Positions 5,702 through 11,683 of a DNA stretch of 14,375 nt are shown here, in pieces. The DNA comes from CAWBKV01 sp041946675. GTDB taxonomy: Archaea > Halobacteriota > Methanosarcinia > Methanotrichales > Methanotrichaceae. The stretch's first letter is position 1; the number at the start of each line of letters is the position of its first letter. The notes under the pieces were generated by a model. The model ran no database searches. It was given only the letters and a program-made list of their open reading frames with translations, and was not told where the DNA came from. The stretch is taken from contig JBHGAU010000067.1 of NCBI GenBank assembly GCA_041946675.1, forward strand, positions 1 to 14,375, read 5' to 3'. Made by a program: the position numbers and the translations under genes.

Positions 5702-6001
5702 CTAATGTCCTCTCACGAATCGCCCATATATCTTATGCGCTGTTTCGATAGCGCCGAACCATAATATCATCACTGTTCTCCCTTCAATACGATAGAATGC
5801 GGTATATGATCGAGAAATGTGAAGCCGATAAACAGCTTTATGCTTTGGTGAATTAAGTGATTCTTTGTCGCCGCCCTTTCCAGGGAATGGATCCGTTATA
5901 AGGATCTTTGGCTTCGCTTTTATGATATCTCGACTCTTTTTTGGTAGACTGTCAAGGAACTCCTGTGCATCTATATCTATGACCACATCATAGTCTACCA
6001 T
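5702..6001 (-). CDS. RelE/ParE-superfamily toxin
   Basis: A 99-residue basic protein of the type II RelE/ParE fold. It shows the expected order: an N-terminal strand (YDVVIDIDAQEFLDSL), a helical hairpin with KKSRDIIKAK, then VYRLHISRSYTAFYRIEG and a final strand (VMILWFGAIETAHKIYGRF). The Arg/Tyr residues in RLHISRSYTAFYRI sit where RelE enzymes bind and cut ribosome-bound mRNA. Whether it acts on mRNA (RelE) or DNA gyrase (ParE) cannot be told. The ATG at 6001 overlaps the end of the antitoxin by 7 bases, so the two are co-translated. Confidence 0.85.
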   Translation of the reverse strand: MVDYDVVIDIDAQEFLDSLPKKSRDIIKAKPKILITDPFPGKGGDKESLNSPKHKAVYRLHISRSYTAFYRIEGRTVMILWFGAIETAHKIYGRFVRGH

Positions 6002-6270
6002 TTCATCGCCACAAACTTACCTCTCTTCTCGATGCGATCCATATCCTCGAAAAACCTGTTCTTCTTTTCTCTTTCGATCATATCCTCTAAGAGTTGATCG
6101 AAAGTTTCCCCTGGCTTCTTTAGCATTGTCAGTTCGGCCCAAACCGCTCTGGATACAGGGATTCGGCTGGTTGCTGGCATGCGTTTCTTTGCATCCATAT
6201 GGTTTACCTTGATCGTATTTTCAGGTGAAGGCACCTGCTTCGCTTCGACATCACCCGCGATTTTACGCAT
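5995..6270 (-). CDS. Antitoxin partner of the RelE-like toxin
   Basis: A 91-residue protein whose core reads TSRIPVSRAVWAELTMLKKP followed by GETFDQLLEDMIEREKK, a short DNA-binding strand plus two helices as in ribbon-helix-helix or VapB/DUF7557-type antitoxins with the KxPGETxDxLL pattern. The last third (FFEDMDRIEKRGKFVAM) would wrap around the toxin. Its order before the toxin and 7-base overlap support the pairing. The first 24 residues are not typical of the family: an alternative ATG at 6198, with AAGGT about 9 bases upstream, gives a 67-residue protein that fits the family better. An autorepressed operon is usual for such pairs. Confidence 0.75.
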   Translation of the reverse strand: MRKIAGDVEAKQVPSPENTIKVNHMDAKKRMPATSRIPVSRAVWAELTMLKKPGETFDQLLEDMIEREKKNRFFEDMDRIEKRGKFVAMKW

Positions 6271-6394
6271 GGCGTCGTTGTAAGGATTGTAATTAGGTAT
6301 ATCTTTTGTTGTATCAGTATTTATATTATTGCTTTATTCATACCTCAATATTGACTTAAATCCTATGCTTAAACACTTGCGAGTTTTTAGCATA

Positions 6395-6562
6395 CTGCCC
6401 TCCCACCTGGGTGGGGGCAGCCCGTGCAGCTACTCCCCCTAGAAGTGGGTTGGGGGTGAATATTCTTTCGAGGCCGCTATCTACAGGCAGAATCCATAAG
6501 CGGCATCATCGCTAATCCAGTGGGTGCACTTTATAACCGTTAGTGTTAGTCCCGGGAGGATG
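6395..6562 (+). repeat. Dispersed intergenic repeat, copy 4
   Basis: Shortened G/C-rich module (6395-6460), the 47-bp core (6461-6507; 5 differences from copy 3) and a more diverged tail (gttagtcccgggagga). It lies in the divergent intergenic space between the antitoxin gene and the radical SAM gene, so it may overlap regulatory sequence of either. Confidence 0.8.
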
Positions 6563-6644
6563 TATAAAGCCGTTTAATCAATAGCAAATCAACACGATAA
6601 TGAGTTCACTATTAGTAGTAAAATAGCAATAATCTCTTCTAGAC

Positions 6645-8441
6645 ATGAAAAAGCAGCCACGATTCCTCCCGATGTCTAAGCAGGAGGCAGAGAAGCTCGG
6701 AATAGACCAGTTCGATATCATCCTTGTGAGCGGAGATGCATATGTCGATCACCCATCCTTCGGCACTGCAATAATCGGCCGGGTCATGTGGGATGCGGGC
6801 TATTCCATAGGCATTATTGCTCAGCCTGATTGGAAGGATGGCGAATCCCTGAAGGCTTTGGGCGCTCCGCGGCTATTCTTCGGCATATCCTCGGGCAACG
6901 TGGATTCGATGGTGAACAACTATACGCCAAGCCTCAAGCGCAGGAGCGATGACGTTTACTCGCCGGGCGGCGTTCACCGCCGGCCCGATAGGGCTGCAAT
7001 AGTCTATGCCAATAAAATTCATTCATTATTCCCTGAAGCTCCAATAATCCTCGGCGGCATCGAGGCGAGCCTTCGGAGGTTTGCACATTACGATTACTGG
7101 TCCGATTCCGTCCGCCAGTCAATCCTGGCTGATGCGCCCGCAGATATGATCGTCTTCGGCATGGGTGAACGGCCGCTTCTTGATGTGGCCGCTCGCCTGA
7201 ATAAAGGTGAGGATATACGGAATATAAGAGATATTCCAGGGACTGTTGTCAAAGAGGAGGTGCGCATCTGGAAGGACGCCTCCAGGGAGAATTGCATCAT
7301 CATTCCGAGCTTCTCAGAGGTGTCGTCGAATAAAAGATCCTATGCCGAAGCATTCCGGCTGCACTATCAGGAGCAGGACCCGTTCCGGGGCAGAACTGTC
7401 GTCCAGCCGCATCCAAAGACTGTGATCATCCAGAACAGGCCTGCGATGCCGCTGGCTACTGAGGAGCTGGATCATATTTATGAGCTGCCTTATACACGCG
7501 AGGCACATCCCTCATATGGAAAGCCTGTTCCCGCTCTTGAACCTGTAAAATTCTCAATAACAAGCCATCGAGGCTGCTTTGGCTCTTGCTCTTTCTGTGC
7601 GCTGACCCACCATCAGGGGAGGATAGTCCAGAGCCGGAGCATTGAGTCGATAATCCGTGAGGCAAAGGCATTTGCCCGGATGGTAGGGTTCAAAGGGATA
7701 ATCCAGGATATCGGCGGCCCGACGGCAAACATGTACGGCCTCGGCTGCCCCAACTGGAAACATGGAGCCTGCAGAGATAAGCTGTGCTCGGCAGAATGCC
7801 CAAGCCTGAATAAGGATCACAGCCAGCTTGTCGAGATGCTTCGCAGGCTGAGAGCCCTGCCTGGTGTGAAGAAGGTCTTCATCGGCTCGGGGATAAGACA
7901 TGATCTCGTTCTTGCCGACTCATCGGAATATTTGCATGACCTCTGCGAGCACCATGTCTCTGGGCATCTGAAGATAGCCCCCGAACATATCTCCCACAGA
8001 GTAACGGATTGCATGCATAAGCCGCCGGTTTGGGTTTTGGAGGAGTTTCGCGAAAGGTTTGAGGCAGTCAGCAGTGACTTAAGCAAGAAGCAGTACATTT
8101 TGCCCTACCTGATGTCCGGGCATCCAGGGTGTCGCATAGAAGATATGATTGAGCTTGCCGAATACATCCGCGACCATCATATGTATACAGAGCAGGTTCA
8201 GGATTTCACTCCGACGCCGATGACGGTCTCAACGGCGATGTATTATACGGGCCTTGACCCGTTCACAATGGAGCATGTTCATGTTCCCAAAGGAAGAGAG
8301 AAAAGGATACAGCGAGCCATACTGCATTACCGTGATCCAAAGAACTACGGTCTCGTCAGAGAGGGCCTGATCATGGCTGGCAGGAGGGACTTGATCGGAA
8401 ATTGCGGCAAATGCCTGATACCTGGCAGACAGGATAAGTAG
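6645..8441 (+). CDS. ygiQ: YgiQ family radical SAM protein (UPF0313)
   Basis: A 598-residue protein matching the YgiQ family over its whole length. The N-terminal domain (FDIILVSGDAYVDHPSFGTA, then PILGGIEASLRRFAHYDYW between residues about 130 and 155) is Rossmann-like, similar to B12-binding folds. The radical SAM core begins near residue 300, with the 4Fe-4S-binding cysteines C311, C315 and C318 in SHRGCFGSCSFCALTHHQGR. The C-terminal part includes YILPYLMSGHPGC, VQDFTPTPMT and a final CGKC pair near residues 590-593. Such enzymes cleave S-adenosylmethionine to make a radical; the YgiQ substrate is not established. The ATG start fits the family's N-terminus, with no Shine-Dalgarno, so the mRNA may be leaderless. 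Its last codons form the first unit of a 13-bp tandem repeat. It appears to be a single-gene transcript. Confidence 0.95.
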   Translation: MKKQPRFLPMSKQEAEKLGIDQFDIILVSGDAYVDHPSFGTAIIGRVMWDAGYSIGIIAQPDWKDGESLKALGAPRLFFGISSGNVDSMVNNYTPSLKRRSDDVYSPGGVHRRPDRAAIVYANKIHSLFPEAPIILGGIEASLRRFAHYDYWSDSVRQSILADAPADMIVFGMGERPLLDVAARLNKGEDIRNIRDIPGTVVKEEVRIWKDASRENCIIIPSFSEVSSNKRSYAEAFRLHYQEQDPFRGRTVVQPHPKTVIIQNRPAMPLATEELDHIYELPYTREAHPSYGKPVPALEPVKFSITSHRGCFGSCSFCALTHHQGRIVQSRSIESIIREAKAFARMVGFKGIIQDIGGPTANMYGLGCPNWKHGACRDKLCSAECPSLNKDHSQLVEMLRRLRALPGVKKVFIGSGIRHDLVLADSSEYLHDLCEHHVSGHLKIAPEHISHRVTDCMHKPPVWVLEEFRERFEAVSSDLSKKQYILPYLMSGHPGCRIEDMIELAEYIRDHHMYTEQVQDFTPTPMTVSTAMYYTGLDPFTMEHVHVPKGREKRIQRAILHYRDPKNYGLVREGLIMAGRRDLIGNCGKCLIPGRQDK

Positions 8442-8489
8442 ACAGGATAGGCAGATAGAATATGCAGATAGAATATGCAGAGAGGATAT
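8425..8489 (+). repeat. 13-bp tandem repeat, five units, overlapping the end of the radical SAM gene
   Basis: Five head-to-tail 13-bp units: gcagacaggataa, gtagacaggatag, gcagatagaatat (twice, identical) and gcagagaggatat. Units 1 and 2 contain the last codons (GRQDK) and the TAG stop. Spacing is exact at 13 bases. It is too short for CRISPR and has no spacers; replication slippage is the likely origin. Confidence 0.85.
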
Positions 8490-8493
8490 ACAG

Positions 8494-8512
8494 GATCCTG
8501 GTATTCAGGATC
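8494..8512 (+). terminator. Hairpin downstream of the radical SAM gene
   Basis: GATCCTG (8494-8500), loop GTATT, then CAGGATC (8506-8512): a perfect 7-bp stem just after the tandem repeat. No T-run follows, so it may stabilise the 3' end or simply be an inverted repeat; archaeal termination normally relies on T-rich tracts. The remaining DNA to 8792 shows nothing else I can identify. Confidence 0.35.
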
Positions 8513-8792
8513 ACGGCGCAATCAATGGTTGCATATTTCCATCATTCGATCAAACCGGTCTTTATCGAATTGTCCTGGTTATACGATTAAGCGCACTCAA
8601 ATATTCATATTCAGATCCCGGCTACTGATCTAGGTTAGAAATAGTCTTTCATCAAGCTTTATCATAAACAATGCAGATTGTCCGGAATGTAAACTATTTC
8701 AGGCCAATATTGCCGTGCAAAGAATGGCTGTAAGTATCTTACATCCTTGCTGATGTCGGTTTAAGCCTGGAAGAAGATGGAGGGAATGAGGA

Positions 8793-9293
8793 ATGAATAA
8801 ATCGATAATACTTGGCTTAGCAGTAGCTTTCGTAACTGCTATGGCATCGCTATGCAGCATAGTCTTATGTGATTCCATAAAAGATACAGCGATCACAGCA
8901 GAGGTAATCCCTTATATCAGCATCGCTCCTCCTGATATGTCGGCACGCTGGAGCATAAATCCAAGCATTTTGAACACCATTACAAAGGATCTCATAGTCA
9001 ACGCAAATGCAGACTGGAAGGTGGGTGCAAAGGCTCCGAATGGAGCCTACATGAAGGTTGCGGGCACGAATCGCACGCTTCTGAACTACATGCAAATTGC
9101 GACCACAAACGTGACTCCATTCAAGCCTTCTACAACAACAAATAATTATTTCCTGAGAAAAACTACTCACGGGGCAAACCAGCATTTTCCGATTACATTC
9201 CAGCAGCAGGGTTCATTCGATGATGTCATTGAGGAGAACGATACGTCGCTCGATTACTCAATTCTGGTGACTTTTACAGGAATGCTGGAGTGA
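8793..9293 (+). CDS. Secreted protein with N-terminal signal peptide, WxL-like surface protein candidate
   Basis: A 166-residue protein. Residues 1-26 are a signal peptide (ILGLAVAFVTAMASLCSIVL). The rest is beta-rich: IPYISIAPPDMSARWSINPS near residues 40-59, DLIVNANADWKVGAKAPNGA, several N-x-T/S sites that could be glycosylated in an archaeon, and a closing strand LDYSILVTFTGM. This order (calculated-looking beta strands, a W-S-I-N-P segment, a final VTFTG strand) recalls bacterial WxL or CalY/TasA-like surface proteins, but I cannot place it in a named family. GGAGG lies 9 bases before the ATG. It is followed after 90 bases by a DUF916-like gene on the same strand, and the two probably form one unit. 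Likely cell-surface or envelope component. Confidence 0.7.
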   Translation: MNKSIILGLAVAFVTAMASLCSIVLCDSIKDTAITAEVIPYISIAPPDMSARWSINPSILNTITKDLIVNANADWKVGAKAPNGAYMKVAGTNRTLLNYMQIATTNVTPFKPSTTTNNYFLRKTTHGANQHFPITFQQQGSFDDVIEENDTSLDYSILVTFTGMLE

Positions 9294-9383
9294 TCTTCGA
9301 CTGCTGGATTGAAGCAAGGCAAAAGCAGCCTTCAGAACCTTGGATATAATCATTTCCAAGATTGTGGATGAGGTATTCAGGAT

Positions 9384-10184
9384 ATGAGAATCAAGTCAAA
9401 GATTATGTATACACTGATATTTCTTCTTCTTGGATCACAGTTGGGATCATCAGGACTTGGAGTCTCAGGTGCAATCCTTGAGAGAAAAGTAGATCCGGGC
9501 GAGATATTCTCCCATGAGATGATTGTAAGTTCAGATAGCTCCACCCCGCCAATGGATCTGACGATAGATATCCTGGGGATAAATCAAACAGTTGATGGAG
9601 AAAATGTAGAGCTTAAAGAAGGTGAAGATATAGGTCCCTATTCAGCTCGCACATTCCTGAAGGCGATTCCGGAAATCTTTCATCTGGAGCCGGGCGAATC
9701 TCAAAAGGTAACTGTAGAAGGCAGAATTCCCTATGATGCTCGCCCGGGAGGTAGGTATGCCCTTATCAATATTCATAGCCTTCCCATCGGCAATGAAACA
9801 ATCGGCATAATTGTAGCTGTGGAGGTTCCTGTCAGGCTTACAATCTCCGGCCCCGGTCTGAAAAAATCAGGCAGGATCGAAGATATAAGGCTTGAAGAGC
9901 CCATCTCCGCAAGACAGCAGAATATCTCGCTGACATTGAGAAATACAGGGAACTATCATTATAAAGCCAGAGCCTATGCTGAGCTTAAGGATATCAAAGG
10001 TAATACAATCGCCGATGACTTAAGCCCACTGAGCTCAAATATAATCGCAGGTGCATCAAGGATCTTTAGGCTATCAACTGCTTCCAAAAAAGAACTTGGA
10101 TCAGGGACTTACTTTGTGAATGCTACCGTCAAGCTCATCAACGGCTCGATTCTGGATACAAAGGAGGTTCAGTTCAATGTTTAA
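9384..10184 (+). CDS. Secreted DUF916-like (WxL-interacting) two-domain Ig-like protein
   Basis: A 266-residue protein with a signal peptide (MYTLIFLLLGSQLGSSGLG region, about residues 8-30). The first domain (about 31-150) starts ILERKVDPGEIFSHEMIVSS and contains FHLEPGESQKVTVEGRIPYD followed by ARPGGRYALINIHS. This PGExxxVTVxxxxPxxxxPGxxxAxI pattern is typical of DUF916 and related chaperone-like Ig domains that cap or hold partner surface proteins. The second domain (about 160-266) has LTLRNTGNYHYKARAYAELK, the signature of a second Ig-like or DUF3324-type domain. Unlike bacterial WxL-interacting proteins it has no C-terminal membrane helix. GAGGT lies about 9 bases before the ATG. Probably works with the upstream secreted protein. 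Confidence 0.65.
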   Translation: MRIKSKIMYTLIFLLLGSQLGSSGLGVSGAILERKVDPGEIFSHEMIVSSDSSTPPMDLTIDILGINQTVDGENVELKEGEDIGPYSARTFLKAIPEIFHLEPGESQKVTVEGRIPYDARPGGRYALINIHSLPIGNETIGIIVAVEVPVRLTISGPGLKKSGRIEDIRLEEPISARQQNISLTLRNTGNYHYKARAYAELKDIKGNTIADDLSPLSSNIIAGASRIFRLSTASKKELGSGTYFVNATVKLINGSILDTKEVQFNV

Positions 10185-10251
10185 TTACCCGAACTCCATA
10201 ATGGACCATATCTGCAAATCAACTTTAAAATGAAGTATAAGTCCCAGAGAG

Positions 10252-10440
10252 CTAGGGCTTAAGTTCTCTGGCAATTCTTTCTATATTCTCTCTTTGTCTC
10301 TGCCTGACGGCCATAAGCGCCACATCCGCAAAGCCAGAATCCTTCACAGCGGTCTCAAAATCCTGGATTGCCTCTTGATATGCCCTCAAATACACATACA
10401 TCAGCATCAAATACAGATTGCCTGTTTTTCCGAGTTCCAT
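10252..10440 (-). CDS. Small helical protein, paralogue A (TPR-like, possibly truncated)
   Basis: A 62-residue helical protein: MELGKTGNLYLMLMYVYLRA followed by YQEAIQDFETAVKD and a charged tail ending in ELKP. The YxEAIxDFExAV stretch resembles half of a tetratricopeptide repeat, though a single repeat is too short to call securely. It is about 69 percent identical to paralogue B at 10694-10900 (43 of 62 positions by eye). Upstream, the frame stays open only for a few codons (VIEA) before a stop, which matches the VVAA before paralogue B. This suggests both are 3' pieces or a small protein whose true start is at the MELG methionine. No function known. Confidence 0.5.
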   Translation of the reverse strand: MELGKTGNLYLMLMYVYLRAYQEAIQDFETAVKDSGFADVALMAVRQRQRENIERIARELKP

Positions 10441-10693
10441 AGCTTCAATTACCCTTCTTATTCAGCTCTGGTTTATCTTCAATACGGCTCTTCATCTTGC
10501 AGCGATTGATTTTAACCACCCGGCAACTCCTGCATCCGGGTATATGCATCTGTCGATATATGTAGCTGACGGAGGTTCCCAGAATTGGAAAACGGTCGAC
10601 GCAAAATGATTTGTATAAAATGGGTGAATACGAAAAATCATTCTTTAATCGCTTATCGATCCTGCATGCATTATTTGAGCGAGTCCATCAACT

Positions 10694-10900
10694 CTAAGGC
10701 TCATGGAGATCGTTTGCGAATCTATCGATCCTTTCCTTATATTTTTGTTTTACAGACATCAGAGCCACATCTGCATAGCCGACATCTTTTACGGCATATT
10801 CGAAATCCCTGATTGCCTCCTTATATGCCTTCAAGTAAACATACATCAACATCAAATACAGGTTATCTGTCTTTCCGAGTTCCATGGCCGCAACCACCAT
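10694..10900 (-). CDS. Small helical protein, paralogue B (TPR-like)
   Basis: A 68-residue helical protein that differs from paralogue A by a few extra N-terminal residues (MVVAA). It reads MELGKTDNLYLMLMYVYLKA, then YKEAIRDFEYAVKD, a Gly-containing turn (VGYADVAL) and a Lys/Arg-rich helix ending HEP. Start choice is open: ATG 10900, or ATG 10885 (MELG), which is the point of best agreement with paralogue A. The two genes lie 253 bases apart in the same direction, as from a tandem duplication. No catalytic or metal-binding residues are visible. A protein-protein interaction role would fit its shape, but that is inference. Confidence 0.5.
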   Translation of the reverse strand: MVVAAMELGKTDNLYLMLMYVYLKAYKEAIRDFEYAVKDVGYADVALMSVKQKYKERIDRFANDLHEP

Positions 10901-10991
10901 CCCTGTTCAATCTCATACGGCTAACTTACATTCGATTCGATCTTTCATCTATACTATGGCCTTAGCCATGCTCATAGTTATATGAAAGCCT

Positions 10992-11008
10992 GAATTTATA
11001 TATTTAAT
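10992..11008 (+). promoter_or_regulatory. TATA box upstream of the secreted protein gene
   Basis: The sequence gaatttatatatttaat is a near-ideal archaeal TATA element. Transcription would begin about 25 bases downstream, around 11025-11030, well before either candidate start of the following gene at 11069 or 11147. Confidence 0.55.
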
Positions 11009-11146
11009 TGATGTCAACTTATAAAACGCATGGCATGTAACCGTATATCACAATAATATTAAGGAAGCGTGTCATCAGTTGAATTTGCCCGGCCGATATC
11101 TTCAATAAGGAGTACGACAATCATCGATGATAAAGGTGATGGGAGA

Positions 11147-11599
11147 GTGAGGAAAGCACTTCTTAGTCTGAGCTTGATAGCATTTATCTTTACATTTACC
11201 GCAGCGGCAGATATGCCGCTTGGCTTTTACATGGCAATGAACAATCAAAGTCCGAATAGGGATACGCTCATGGTTAAAAACTACGATACAGGCGCAACCA
11301 TGACTGAGGCATACACCGATACTGAGAAGCTCGAGAGAAGCACTGAGGTAAAGACAGCCTCTTACTCAGATCCGCGTGGCGGCGGCTCTCTTGAAGCAAG
11401 CATTAATTCAAATGTCATAGGCAAGGCACATATAGCCTGGCAATCTGTCGATCCTATTCCGGACAGCAAAGGTCATCATCGCCTCCTTGGCAGAAGCATC
11501 GAGGATCTGACAGGCGTTTTCTCAATCGAGAAGTTCATTCAGCTCTGGTCGGACAGCTGTCCGGGCGAAGTAAGCGTGGACTGGCTGCCCTGCACCTGA
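11147..11599 (+). CDS. Secreted protein of unknown function
   Basis: From GTG 11147 the protein has 150 residues. It begins VRKALLSLSLIAFIFTFTAA, a clear signal peptide, with cleavage likely after AAA. The mature part contains PLGFYMAMNNQSPNRDTLMV, a Gly-rich DPRGGGSLEAS stretch, and ends with two cysteines in the last 16 residues (SDSC and LPCT) that could form a disulfide. No family is recognised. The frame extends upstream to a GTG at 11069 that has AGGA just before it, but this would put 26 hydrophilic residues ahead of the signal peptide, so I prefer the later start. An 8-codon ORF (11127-11150) ends in a GTGA overlap with the 11147 start and might aid its translation. Convergent with the protease gene. 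Confidence 0.6.
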   Translation: MRKALLSLSLIAFIFTFTAAADMPLGFYMAMNNQSPNRDTLMVKNYDTGATMTEAYTDTEKLERSTEVKTASYSDPRGGGSLEASINSNVIGKAHIAWQSVDPIPDSKGHHRLLGRSIEDLTGVFSIEKFIQLWSDSCPGEVSVDWLPCT

Positions 11600-11629
11600 G
11601 CGTAAATATTCCTACGACACTAATTTATT

Positions 11630-11670
11630 AAAATGATATTATGATAAAAAATTTTTAATCCTTTTAAGAC
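11630..11670. terminator. A/T-rich region between convergent genes, possible two-way terminator
   Basis: Between the secreted protein gene and the protease gene lies aaaaaatttttaatcctttt (11646-11665), giving T-runs on both strands. This is the usual signal for archaeal transcription termination. No strong hairpin is present. Confidence 0.4.
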
Positions 11671-11683
11671 CTGGGTATTGCAG

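Noticed and set aside
6934..8098. Several minus-strand ORFs of 60-115 codons opposite the radical SAM gene
   Set aside because: They mirror a strongly conserved gene on the other strand and have no domain-like content.
8425..8489. Short regular repeats considered as a CRISPR array
   Set aside because: The 13-bp units are directly adjacent with no spacers and there are no cas genes nearby.
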